From NCBI RefSeq assembly GCF_001659605.2, contig NC_035161.2, positions 33,258,191-33,322,190 on the forward strand: 64,000 nt of DNA, read 5' to 3'. The notes under the pieces are model-generated. The model was not told the origin of the DNA, did not search any database, and saw only the letters and a program-made list of their open reading frames with translations. Below, piece by piece: positions 37,368-49,708 of this stretch. This DNA comes from Manihot esculenta (Eukaryota; Streptophyta; Magnoliopsida; Malpighiales; Euphorbiaceae). The translations under genes and the position numbers were made by a program. The first letter of the stretch is position 1. Every line of letters starts with the position of its first letter.

Positions 37368-40300
37368 ATGGCTCTTGGCCGCTCTCGTAGTAAGCGTAGC
37401 TCATCAACTTCTTCCTATGCATCAACTATTACTACCGTAGCATTCATAGCAGTATGTGTTATAGGTGTGTGGATGCTGACCTCCAACTCTGTTGTCCCTC
37501 CTCAGACCACCGCCCGGAAAGCCGAGTTGGCCGCCATCTCCGCTGCTGTGGATGAACCTGAGGTTACCACCTCCAATGATGTCCAGAATAATGAACCCAG
37601 TAACAAAAAAGATCAACCTGTTTTTGAAGACAATCCTGGTGATCTTCCTGCTGATGCCATCAAATCTGATGATCCTAAAACCATCAATGAGCAGAGGAAT
37701 AAACAAGATAGTGGGGATCAGGGGTCTGCTGTTGAAGAGAACTCGCAGGGTTTGAAGGGGAAAGAATCTGGTGAGGAGCAAGAGAAGCAGAGAGAGAATC
37801 ACACTCAGGTATCTGAGGAGAGCTCACTGACTCAAAACCAGCAAGCTGATCAAAGGAACCAAGAAATCTCTCAATCTGATCAGGGAAACCAGAAAACAAG
37901 AAATGAGGAGAGCAATGAGAATCAAGAGCAGACCACAGCGTCTGAAAATGGCCAAAATTCACACGAACAATTTCCGAATCAAAAGCAAAATGAACATCAA
38001 CAAAGAGAACAGCATGAAAAGATTGATGTAGGAAAGCATTCACACGATTCTCAGAACCAAGAATTAAATGGTGATCAACAGCCACAGAAAAGAGAAAACA
38101 ATAAAAAATCTCAAAATTCGAAATCATATGAAGACCAGCAACAACAACAACAACGACAAGAAGACGCTGGAATCCAGACGACCTCTCGAGAATCTCAAGA
38201 TGAGATATCAGAAGAAGATCAAAAAGAAAGACTGAAGCAACAACGACAGCGGCAGCAGCAGGAAGACTCCGCTTCTAGTGACGAAGCACAGCAAAAACAA
38301 CATCAATTTGGAGATGTAACGATCCCTGGAATTAAACAAAATGAGGACAAAAAATCTGAAAAAGCAACTGAGGGCGTAAAAATTCAAGCTAAGAATCAAC
38401 AAACCCATAAAGAATCTCAAGGTGAAAACAATCGAATCACAAAAACAAAACATGACACAAGAACGGAAGATAAATCAATTGAAACGAACTCATTCCCTGG
38501 TGGTGGGACATCAGGAATACCCAAAGAATCGAAGGAATCGAAGAGGTCCTGGTCAACTCAGGCTACGGAATCAGAGAACCAGAAAGGGAGACGAAAAGAG
38601 GGATCAGATGGTAAAGAAAGCTTATATGGATATTCGTGGGCACTATGTAACGACAGAACAGGTCCTGATTTTATACCTTGTTTGGACAACGAGAAAGCAG
38701 TCAAGAAGTTGAAGACTACCAGGCACTTTGAGCATCGGGAGAGGCATTGTCCTGAAGAGGGACCCACTTGTTTGGTCCCACTTCCCAAGGGATACAAAAG
38801 ACCCATCACATGGCCTGGAAGCAGAGACAAGGTATGAGTGAAAGCTTCTATCAAACATTTGCATGAATATTGTGTGTCAGTAAAATTTACTTAGTTTAGA
38901 TTTTGTGATATGGCAGATATGGTATCATAATGTACCTAATACGATATTGGCAGAGGTGAAGGGACACCAGAATTGGGTTAAGGTGACAGGTGAGTTCTTG
39001 ACCTTCCCAGGTGGTGGCACACAATTCATACATGGAGCTCTCCACTACATTGAGTTTATTCAACAGGTGAGTCTATATATATTTATTTTGATTAATTAGA
39101 AAGAATTCGATTGTGATTGGTTGAATGGGTGCAGTCAGTGCCCAACATAGAATGGGGGAAGCATACTAGAGTGATTTTGGACGTGGGGTGTGGGGTTGCA
39201 AGCTTTGGTGGTTACCTTTTCGAAAAGGACGTTCTCACAATGTCTTTTGCGCCAAAGGACGAACATGAACGGCAAGTTCAATTTGCCCTTGAAAGAGGAA
39301 TACCAGCCATATCAGCTGTCATGGGTTCTCAGCGTCTTCCATTCCCAAGCAGGGTCTTCGATCTCATCCACTGTGCTCGCTGTAGAGTGCCTTGGCACGC
39401 TGATGGTCTCAACCCTTTATTTTTCTTCTTCTCTTTTTATCTACAGGCTTGTCCTGCACTCAATTAATTTAATTTGTGTGGCTTAATTATTCAGCTGGTG
39501 TGCTACTTTTGGAATTGAACCGTGTCATGCGACCTGGAGGATATTTTGTTTGGTCAGCAACTCCTGTGTACCAAAAGCTTGAAGAAGATGTGCAGATATG
39601 GCAAGGTATATAAGATTGTTTAAACACATGCCATTCTCATTTTGGACTTTCTTCAAGCGTATTTTGTTACATTATCATTCTTTTTTAGCAATGTCTGCCT
39701 TGACGGTATCCATGTGTTGGGAGCTTGTGACCATCAAGAAGGACAAACTTAATTATGTTAGTGCTGCCATCTACCGGAAACCAACCTCCAATGAATGCTA
39801 TAATCAAAGAAAGAAAAAGGTTCCTCAATTGTGTATGAGTGATGATGATCCAAATGCTGCCTGGTAGGTTTTCTTTAACTCGGTCTTCGTGAAGTACGAG
39901 TTAGCATCTAGAAGTCGTTTTGACGCTGTATCTTTCAGGTATGTACCACTGCAGGCGTGCATGCATAAGGTGCCAGTCGACTACAACCAGAGAGGGAGTC
40001 GGTGGCCCGAGAATTGGCCTCAGAGACTACAGAAACCTCCTTACTGGCTAAACAGCTCTCAGATGGGGATCTATGGGAAACCAGCTCCTCAGGATTTTGC
40101 CGCAGATTATGAACACTGGAAGCATGTAGTGCGCAAGTCATATATGAAGGGGCTAGGCATCAGTTGGTCCAACGTCAGGAATATCATGGACATGAGAGCT
40201 GTTTATGGAGGGTATTGATCTTTGTTCTGTTAATAATTAGGATTACAATGAAATATTGATGGTACTGAAGCTATTTGAACTATTTATGCATCCAGGTTTG

Positions 40301-40794
40301 CAGCAGCGCTGATGGACCTTGATGTGTGGGTCTTAAACGTTGTGAACATAAATTCCCCGGATACACTTCCCATAATCTATGAGAGAGGCCTTTTTGGTAT
40401 ATACCATGATTGGTGCGAATCCTTCAGCACTTACCCTCGAACCTACGATCTCCTCCATGCTGATCATCTCTTCTCAAAGCTGAAGCACAGGTATTATATA
40501 TAAACAAAGTAATGCCTGTAGGTATCAACATTCCATTTCTAGACCCTAATAACCGAACTGGACTTTATGTTTTGCAGGTGCAAACTTGCTCCTGTTATGG
40601 CAGAGGTTGATAGGATAGTGAGACCTGGAGGTAAATTGATCGTTCGTGATGAGTCGGATGCAATTGGTGAGGTTGAGATCCTGTTAAAGTCGCTGCGATG
40701 GGAGGTTCATTTAACCTTCTCAAAAGACCAAGAAGGTTTGCTCAGCGCACAGAAAGGCAATTGGCGGCCACGAACATTTGCACCTCGTTTCTGA
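37368..40794 (+). CDS. PMT27: Probable Golgi methyltransferase PMT27-like
   Basis: A type II Golgi membrane protein of the plant DUF248 family (QUA2/PMT), SAM-dependent enzymes thought to methylate homogalacturonan or other wall polymers. Eight exons: 37368-38831, 38917-39066, 39135-39405, 39495-39605, 39689-39863, 39939-40211, 40296-40490, 40578-40794, giving 951 residues. A short basic cytosolic tail ([10 protein letters not shown]) precedes one membrane anchor (about 23-42). A very long Gln/Glu/Asn/Lys-rich stem fills the rest of exon 1, to about residue 410. The catalytic part starts at [20 protein letters not shown], has the SAM-binding motif [13 protein letters not shown], the [10 protein letters not shown] signature, [17 protein letters not shown] and the second-half [18 protein letters not shown]. 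The long stem is characteristic of PMT27 among its paralogues. Substrate is not proven for this subgroup. Confidence 0.92.
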
Positions 40795-41687
40795 TCATGC
40801 ACAGAATAGCACTGGGCCTTGTACTCTTGTGGGATGACCCTCCAAGAAAGCTTGTAGACCAGTGAGCTTCTCTGTTTTTACGCTCCCTTAGGGATGTACT
40901 GTCGTTTTGCTCAGCACAAATGTATTTTTGTCATGTAAAACCAAGTTTCATAGATAGTCAATGATTAGCGTTACAATGGGCAAGTTCATGGATTTTTATG
41001 CCAGAAACCTGATTTCAAATGGCATGCTCGATTTTTCTGTCTGAATTCCATTTCCAATGCAACAGATGAATAAGAAAGTGGCATTACGATTATATATCCA
41101 AACTTCTCATCTCTTAAACTAAAACCAAATTCCGAGCAGTCACAAATTCATTCGTCCCTTGGAATTGAAAGTACTCGACTGTGTTTAAATGCCAGCAAAA
41201 AGGTGTTTGGAAAACTAAATTTGATGTACGTTCAAACAATGGGGGCGGAACCACATTAAAACTGGGTGATTTAAGCCACTTTCCCAGAGAAAATTTTCCA
41301 TACCTCATTTAAAACATAAAAACATTGTCCAAGCGTAAAATAATATGGTAATGCATATAGAGAAAGTATATATATATCGTTGATGGCTATGCCATCTTGT
41401 AAAGAATCTTTTCCCAAATGAATTTTAGACAACAAAAAAAAAGGGTCCTTTGCTTCATATTGTCAAGTGATCAGATGATCAAGCTACACAAGTACACTGC
41501 TCTTTGACTTGAACCTCAGACATTTGCACCGATGAACTTAACACTCTTCATCAGCATAAGTTATGGAGTTACAGAAATATAATCTCACCACACATTTTAC
41601 TAAGAGCTCTAACAGAGTTCTTTAGTACCACATGTGACCTGCATCTTCAGTTCCAAGCTATTTCTCAACTTTCCACTTGTTCTCCCA
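40795..41687. other. Convergent 3' region between PMT27 and glutaredoxin
   Basis: It holds the 3' UTRs of both genes. No other feature was found. A short TA run occurs near 41370. Confidence 0.6.
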
Positions 41688-43110
41688 TCAATCTGTAGCC
41701 AGAAGTTTCTGCAATTGACCACTCTCAGCAGAAGCATTGAGATCTGAGCAGCAAATGCATTACAAACCATGAGTAAAATGAATAACTACTAGCAGAAAGA
41801 AGGTGGCAATGTTAAGATTTTAATTAGAAAAGATGGCACAGTTTAGAGCAGGTTACCATCAGAGCCACCAATATGCTTTCCATTCACAAATACTTGTGGG
41901 ACAGTGCGCCGGCCAACTAAATCCAGAAGAACATACTGAATTTGAGCCCCATCATCTGCACATACTCAAGTAGTAGCAACGCCATCTTAAAACCATTTTG
42001 GAATAAATCATTTGCGAGAAAAAAGTTCAAATAAATTCTAACATGACATGAGCACGTATGAACTCTATTTCTTTTGAGATGATTTTTTTTAATGTTAAAG
42101 AACCATTTGATATTAATAAAAAAGAAATAAATTGAATTGAATTCTTGCAAATTTAATCAATTAATGAGTCGAGAGTGGTTAATAGATACCTCGAAGATCT
42201 AGTTCCACAACATAAGGTTGCTCATGCAGTTCACTGAATATGTGCTTGGCACGCATGCAATACCTAGTGACAAAGGAAAACAAAGCACAATTCCTCATTC
42301 CTCGTTGCTCATTCATTATCTAAGCTTCTTCATTTGATATTGGCTATCAGCTAACCACTTTTACAATGTAACTATCAGCCAGAGGGGCTTGGACAATAAA
42401 ATATAAAAATCCTTCACATAAAGAAGTTTTTAAAAGACAACTGCATCTCTAACACAAATCTAAGACAAAATAGACTGGAACAATTCGAAATGCATGTTAA
42501 ATGCAGATTGATACATAAATGAAAGGGTACCATGTTAGAACAAATATTCCTAGGCCCTGAGTTGGATGGCAACTAGAGGAAAATAGTTCACTGACAGCTA
42601 CAGAGAATCAGATATTGATAGGAAGCGGGGCAAACAGTATCTCAAAATACAAAGAGGAATACCCTATTCGGACATTTTAATCTACTTCGATCATCAGTTC
42701 ATATCCAGACGAATTGTGAAAGAAGTGACAGTAGTTCCCAAATTAATCAATCCCAAAGCCCTAATTCCAAAGTACAAGATCTTCAACCCCCCCTCCTCAC
42801 CCCAAAAAAAAATCCATAAATTAAAAAAATAAGTAAATAATAAAACCTAATAACGGGAACAATAAAAGACAGAATTGATCCGTGCAATAACAAGAGAAAA
42901 CGGAAAAAGATGCAAAACTGAGAGATTTAGGGCATACGGGCAGTAAGACTTGGAGAAGATGACGATCCTCTGGGAATTGATGACGTTCTGTACAAAGGCG
43001 GAAGGAGAACTCGATGCACAGGCTGCATTTTTCAATAGTAACAACGACAATAACAAAAGAAATAATGAAGCTTCTTCTCGGCTATGATGTTTTATCGGCA
43101 TTTTCAGCAT
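41688..43110 (-). CDS. Glutaredoxin, secretory CPYC type (GRXC3/GRXC4-like)
   Basis: A glutathione-dependent disulfide reductase predicted to enter the secretory pathway. Four exons: 43110-42938, 42263-42190, 41955-41857, 41743-41688, giving 133 residues. The N-terminus has a run of leucines (about 16-26) followed by KNAACA, which looks like a signal peptide or membrane anchor. The redox centre SYCPYC has Cys57 and Cys60, with the exon 1/2 junction inside the Pro58 codon. Glutathione-binding motifs TVPQVF (100-105) and GGSDD (112-116) are intact. Two Met codons are possible (43110 and 43101). I chose the first; neither changes the domain. GRXC3 and GRXC4 both fit and I cannot separate them. 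Confidence 0.9.
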
Positions 43111-44928
43111 TAGCACTGTTGCTGTGGACTCCGGAGATCGTTGGATTACAAAGCGAATTCCAGGGAAGTAAAACCCAAGCAATTATAAATTTCAGGCAGG
43201 ACCAATGGGCGAGGCCAGGAGCCAAGGAACAAGGCCCAAGCTCCAGGCCTTTCTGGTTATGCTGGAACCCAATCGTTCCCATCTTTTTAATTTAAAAAAA
43301 TAATTCTAATTTTGGGCAATAATTATTTTATTAAAATTAGATTGCATACATATTACCTTTGTTAATTATAACATGACAAAATTAATATAAAATAATAATT
43401 ATTAAATATATCAATAAAGTTTATGTGGCCGGCCATAACCGCTCTATTTATTTATCAGAAAGTAAATTTTAATAAAATATAAAAAATTATGATATTTTAA
43501 ATGAGATTTTTATAACCGTGTCTAAGCTTATTAGAATCGCATAATTTTATTCTATAAAAATAGTTCAGTCTTTAAACGATTATCTTGTTTTATTAAAATT
43601 ATAATTAATTATTAAACTAAAATTAATTAAATTTTTTTATTAAAATGACTAAAGAGTTGTATTTATAAAATATAAAAATGTTTTAATTGAATAATTTTAA
43701 AATAAAAATAAATTTATGAATTTCATAAAAATTCAGGACTGCTAATAATTTATCCTTTTATAAATATGTGTTTGAAGATGGGGGTCCTTCGTTTGAACGT
43801 TGTGTTATCCTCACAAGCTTTAAGCAGATATGATGAGAGCTTTCTGTGAACTGAAACCTGGATTCTAAACGTCTATATTTGTTGGATTTCAATCACAGAA
43901 AAAAAAATAAAAAAATAAAATTTTTATCAATATAAATCACAGAAAATAATAATATTTTTTAAAAAAATATTTTTTATTTTTTTTACAATAAAATATAAAA
44001 TTATTTACTTTTTAATTAAATTATCACGTATTATAAACCGTCCAAATATTCGATTTTTAATAATATTTATAAAAAATAATAATAAAAAAATTTTAAAACC
44101 ATTCTAAAAACATTAAGAGATGAAAAAAATGTGAATAAATGATAGAGACTATCAAAAAGTTTTTATCGGTTATCGTTTTCATAACGTGACATTTTATATT
44201 AAAACAGTAAGATTTTAGTATAATATTATTTATTTATTTATTTAATAATTAAATAAATAAATTATAATTATAATTTTAATAAATATATAAATTTTATTTT
44301 TTAATAAATTTTTGTTTTTTAAGTATAATAACAATTTTTTAACTAATAATAAATAAAACTAAAAATTATAAAATATATTAATAAATTGTAAAAAATCTTC
44401 TAAATAAATAATTGTTGGTAGAATAGAATTTAATTTAAATAAGAAAATAATCTAACTAAGTAATCCAATTAAAGATTTTTTAATTAATAATAATTGTTAA
44501 CCTATTAAAATAAAAGAAATTGTAATTAAAGAATTTAATTATGGGTATTTTGAGTATTTACATTATTCTTCTCCTTTTCCAAGTTTAGATTATAAATTAT
44601 TGGTGGTTGGTTTGTGATGAATAGTTATAATATTTTAATAATTAAAAAAATAAAAAAAAATAAGGCCTGGCGCCACTTTAAGTGGCGCCAAGCGCTGGCG
44701 TCTCTCAAACAGTCGTCAAGTAGATTTTTCGGCTGCCACCTCTCATTTCAACCCCAAATTCGTAAATATTTTTATTCTAACCCCAAATACACAAATACCC
44801 AACCCTAAATTGACAAAAAGCCCAAGGATCGAGTTGTCACACACACAGTTGCCGCACTTACAAATAACTGGTGCCAAAGCTTAGAAATAGACAAAAAAAA
44901 AAAAAAAAAAATCTTCACCCATCCAGCC
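43111..44928. other. AT-rich spacer between glutaredoxin and SABATH pseudogene
   Basis: Extremely AT-rich from about 43,290 to 44,640, with a long AT palindrome near 44,228-44,262 (TTATTTATTTATTTAA facing its near-complement). No coding frame is evident. A GC-rich palindrome at 44668-44690 is listed separately. Confidence 0.6.
44668..44690. repeat. Near-perfect GC-rich palindrome (11-bp arms, 1-base spacer)
   Basis: TGGCGCCACTT (44668-44678) and AAGTGGCGCCA (44680-44690) are exact complements around a single T. It is followed by a partly related AGCGCTGGCG. It is the only strongly GC-rich block in about 1.5 kb of AT-rich DNA, 240 bases before the SABATH start codon. It may be a trace of a mobile element end or a protein-binding site; neither is shown. 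Confidence 0.8.
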
Positions 44929-46764
44929 ATGGAGGTTGCACAAGTTCTTCACATGAATGAAGGAGAAGGAGAAACCAGCTACTACAAAAACTCAAGCCAT
45001 CTAGTCTCTCTCTCTCTCTTTTTCTGCTTGTTTGAAACATGAATATGGTAATTGAGTAAATAAATTTGTTAGTTTTCTAACAAGAACTTCTTTTGTTATG
45101 TAGAAGAAAGTGATTTTGACAACCAAGCCAATTCTAGAAGAATGCATAACAAAGCTATGTGAAGAAGGCTTTCCAAAATGTCTGAAAATGGTAGAAATGG
45201 GATGCAGTTCAGGAGCTACTGCGCTACTGCCACTGCAGGAAATCATAGAAATAATATACTCCATTGCTTGCAGATTGAAGCAGAAACCGCCCATCTTGCA
45301 AGTTTTCCTAAATGATCTTCCAGGAAATGATTTCAACACCATCTTCAGGTCATTAATACCCAAGTTCCATGAGAAACTTGAGAAAGAGAAGGGCAACAAA
45401 TTTGGAACTTGTTTCATAGGTGCAATGGCTGGAAGTTTCTATGGAAGGCTTTTTCCACCGCAATCCCTGCACTTTGTTCACTCTTCTTACGGTCTCCATT
45501 GGATATCACAGGTTAATCAAATTGTTCCTTTCAGTTTTGAGTTGCTTTGGCAATAGATGTGCAATTGCATTAGAAACAAAAAGGGATTACTTATTGTTTT
45601 CTAACTATACGTGTACTCAGGTGCCTGAAGGACTTGTGAGTGAATATGGGATTCCACTAAACAAATATAATATTTGTGTAGCTGAAACAAGCCCCCCAAG
45701 TGTCCACAAAGCATATAGGATCAATTTGAAAGGGACTTTACGACATTTTTGAAGTGTCGTTCAGAAGAGATGGCTTCTGGAGGTGCAATGGTCCTCAACG
45801 TCCTTGCTAAAAGTAACAAAATTCCTTATTGCAAATACGGTAGCGAAATTTGTCAGTTAATTGGGACGGTCCTCAACGAAATGGTTCAAGAGGTATTTTT
45901 AATTTATATTTATGATTTTCTACATACATACGCTTTTGCAATGCTATTTTTAAATTTAGAAAAATGCTATTCTTGGATTATTATGGATAAATATTACTCT
46001 TTTTTTTGTCAAAATTAATAAATATATTTTTCTATTTTTTAAAATCATGATTTCTATGTTTTGATTATATCATATTGAAGGTCCTACATCCATATTTTAA
46101 CTAATGTATCTTTTTCAATATGATAAAGTCGAAACACAGGTTAAATTATTTATTTTTGAATAATTGAGGGGCGTGATTTTTGAGAAAATTTAAAAATGAA
46201 AAGTGTTTAATCTATAAATATATTTTAGTTACTTATTTAATAATTAAATAAAAATTAATTAAAAAAATTAGAAGGAGAAGCCTCCAGTTTAAAGAAAAGA
46301 AAATATAGGCAGTAAATTATTGAGTTATAAACACAAAATAACGTACATATTAATTTTGATATAATTTTTCTCAATAATTAATTAATTGTTTGATGCAGGG
46401 ATTAATAGAGGAAAAATTAGTGGCATCATTCAATATTCCAGTGTATGCTCCATCAGCAGAAGAAGTAAGGAGTATAATTGAAAGGGAAAATTCATTTGTG
46501 ATAGCAAGACTAGAAGAATTCCAGCTAAGTTGGGATGCTAATATAGAGGAAACTGACAAAGAGAAGGTGTTTGATAAATGGGAAAAGGGGGAGTATGTAG
46601 CCTCCTACATCAGAGCCGCTACCGAACCCATGCTAGTTGCTCATTTTGGACATGCTATTATTCCCCATTTATTCCGTAGATATTCTATCAAATCATCCGA
46701 TTATTTGGAAAAGGGAATGGCTTTCCTCAACACCCTTGCGATTTCCCTTCAATTCAAATGCTGA
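44929..46764 (+). pseudogene. SABATH carboxyl methyltransferase, frameshifted
   Basis: SABATH enzymes methylate small carboxylic acids or nitrogen compounds (salicylate, jasmonate, xanthine and others) with SAM. Four exons can be placed: 44929-45003, 45104-45511, 45621-45892, 46399-46764. Family motifs are QVLHMNEGEGETSYYKNSS, FLNDLPGNDFNTIF, GSFYGRLFPPQSLHFVHSSY, WISQVPEGLV and ETSPPSVHKAY. In exon 3, after the codons for HKAY (about 45715-45722), one base appears to be missing. The reading frame then hits a TGA at about 45750, while the shifted frame goes on correctly as QFERDFTTFLKCRSEEM and into exon 4 (GLIEEKLVASFNIPVYAPS, WDANIEE, YIRAATEPML). Exon 3 is thus 272 bases, not a multiple of three. 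The SAM motif is also altered (GCSSGATAL where the family normally has Asn two residues after the Gly), and the exon 1 donor is weak (CTA/GTCTCT). A sequencing error could mimic the frameshift. Confidence 0.85.
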
Positions 46765-49708
46765 TATAGTTTCAGTTTTAATAAAATTAAGTGGTTTCAG
46801 TCCTTTTCTATGATGTATGCTTGTGTTTATGTATGTTCTAAGCTAAGTCTAAATGGCTTAATTTGAATGAGAAAATATGTAATCAAAATAATATAAAAAT
46901 AAAAAATTAAGTTGATATGATTAGTTATTACTGAATATATGAATGTGTATTTAACTATTTATATAAAATTTTACTTGGTTTTTATTAGTTGTTGTTTCAT
47001 TTTGTGGTGTTGATTCTTAATTTTTGGTTGGGAGTTAATGATGGTGTTGATTATCGTGGTTTAAAATGAAACTGATATTTTTTGGGGTGTTAGAGTTTGA
47101 GTCCGTTAAGAATGTTCTATAACCATTTGTTTCATCGACTATTTCAGATATTTTGAGATGTAGATTTATCAAAAAAATTATTAATTTTTTCTTTATACTT
47201 ATCTTTTTAGAGACAGCCAAATGGTTACTCTATATGTATATGAACCTGCCCAATTTGGCAAGTTCCAAAATATTGCCATAATAAATGAAAAGGACAAAAC
47301 AGTAATAGACGATTAATTTTAAATTTGTACAAATTAAAAAATAAAATAATTTTGTTATATTATTTTAATTGTTTTTTAAAGTTTGGTTAATTAATTATGT
47401 ATAAATTAAAAAAAAATATTGTATTTAAAATAATTGTTGGAAAATAAAATAATGTGTCTATAAAATATATTTTATGTATAAAAATATAATTAATTTTATT
47501 TTTTTTAAATTACAAAAATAAAAATAATTAAATTGAGATGTTATATTCTAAATAATAATAAAAATACAAAAAGATTAATTATATTAAATCTAAATTAATA
47601 CAAAATAAAAAAAAGCTAAGGATTAAAATATATAATTGAGTGTAAATAATTATTTATAAGTTAATCAATAAAAAATATAAAAATTGAATAAAATATTTAA
47701 ATCAATCCACCTGTATCGTGTATGTTTTGGTAGATCTAAATTAAAGGGAAAAAGAGTGGGGTGCTCTTGCCGGTTTTAAGTTAGGCTAATTTAATTATTT
47801 TGAACACTTAATTTTTTTATAAAATATAAAAATATATCATGTGATTTTATTATATTTTTATTTTAAAATTTATGATGTTGTAAAAAATATTAATTTTTAA
47901 AAATTATTAAAAAATAATAATGAGATAAATAAATAATGAAATTATTTTAAAATAAATTATATTAAAGTAAAAATATATAAAATTATATGTTTATATTTTA
48001 TATTTTTTAAAATATTTAAATAATAATAATTATATTTTATTTATCACGTTAATATTTTCTGACCATACCAGTAAATTATCATTGTATATTAATAATATAA
48101 TATTATGAAATATTATTTTAATATAAATTAAATTATATTTTTAAAATAAAAATGGATGAATATCAATTAATATTATGATATGTATTTAACAATAAAATTT
48201 TATTTTAATATAAATTAAATTATATATTTTAAAATAAAAATGAATAAAACTATATATATATATATTTAAAATTTTGAGGCCTAGAAGCTCTTAGTGACTT
48301 GCTCTTCTTCTTCTTGCTCCTTTTCTCCAGGAGGCATGCAAGCTTTAAGTTCGACCTTTAACTCAAGTATAAAGGGGAAACTGAACTTGTGATGTGGCGT
48401 TGGATATCTTAGAGATGCTAAAGACCCTCAAGACCATATAGAAGCCACATGAGCTCTGCCTGTTCCTTATTTCCCGGCGGCCAAGATCAATGATCCTTAG
48501 TATTTGAATCTTGAGGTTAAAATCATTATCGATGGGTTAAATAAGAAAGTTTTTGGCTTTGAGTGACCTTCTTCGCTGAATAGCAGTGGAAGTTTCGATT
48601 GCAAAATGGGTTATGATATCACGCTTCTTGGGTTGGTTATTTTAGCCCAGTTGGCACTTAGGGTTTCTGGGAAGGAAGGAAATCTATCTAGGCCGGGCTT
48701 ATTGTTTAAAGTGGGGCTTGTTTTCTTTGGGCCTCAAGTTTATATTTGGTTAGGCCTAATTTCTTTATATCTCTGATGGAAGTAATTCTATTTTTAAAAA
48801 AAATCTCTCTTTTTCAATTGATTAGGTTTTATGCCTTAAATAATCGTCGGCCAGAAACATTCATCACAATCCCGATCTCTCTCGTGTAATGTAAATTTCT
48901 TTTTCTTTCTTTTTTCTTTTTTTTTTTTCTTTTTTTATCTTGCCAATTTATTATTCTTTTTATACTGCAGATTCTTTCACCACATGAATAACCTTTAATA
49001 TATAAAATTTTCTTTGACAATATGATGTTTTATTGAGCAGTCAGATAACGATAACATCAACACTAATTAATATTTGATTCGATCAATTCAATCAATTATG
49101 AAATGTTACCATTTTTTCTAAACGAACTCACATCCAATTTAAATTTATTTAATATTATATTATCTAAACAGCGAATTCAAATTTATTTAGTATTATATTA
49201 TCTAAACAGCAGATTGAGATTCAATTTGTAATTAAAAATAACCGAATTGCTCTTTGAAATTTATTAACCAATAAACAAAACTTCTCCAAACAAACAATAT
49301 AGCATACTAGCATTCTCCATCAACACCATAAAATATTTCAACAAGTTCATTAATACCTTAATTTTACCGACTTCATGCAAAAATCAACAAGATTGGATTA
49401 CCTCTACTTTGAGAGTAACATTACTTTTGTCCACATATATATATGTAATTAAGTTCCTAATGTCAGAAATAATAGTGAGAAATGACTCCAAACATTTCAA
49501 CTAAATACGTTGGCACAAACTTCAAGCACATGACTCAAAAGAAGCCATACCCCTCAAAGCCACCCATCTAAGTTTCCGGCCAAGCGATACGCAAAGCTCA
49601 TATATATTATGTAAAGCAGACTACAAGGAAGTTCAATGCCAACATCTTATTAAACAACCATTTATAAGATTAAGTAGATGTCTATGGAGGGAATTTAAGT
49701 AGCGTCAC
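46765..49708. other. Intergenic region between SABATH pseudogene and TM6
   Basis: Mostly very AT-rich (47,300-48,270). A block at 48,280-48,780 is clearly less AT-rich. On the minus strand it contains AAGCCCGGCC, GGCCCA and AAACCCTAA motifs, like the promoter of a translation-related gene, but no frame stays open and I do not recognise a product. A 38-bp tandem duplication lies at 49136-49211. The TM6 3' UTR lies just before 49,709. Confidence 0.55.
49136..49211. repeat. 38-bp tandem duplication
   Basis: Units 49136-49173 and 49174-49211 differ at about three positions. Each contains TATTATATTATCTAAACAGC. It lies about 500 bases beyond the TM6 stop codon. Confidence 0.88.

Noticed and set aside
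37422..38854. Long minus-strand open frames opposite PMT27 exon 1
   Set aside because: They result from the low-complexity CAA/GAA-rich codons of the real gene on the plus strand.
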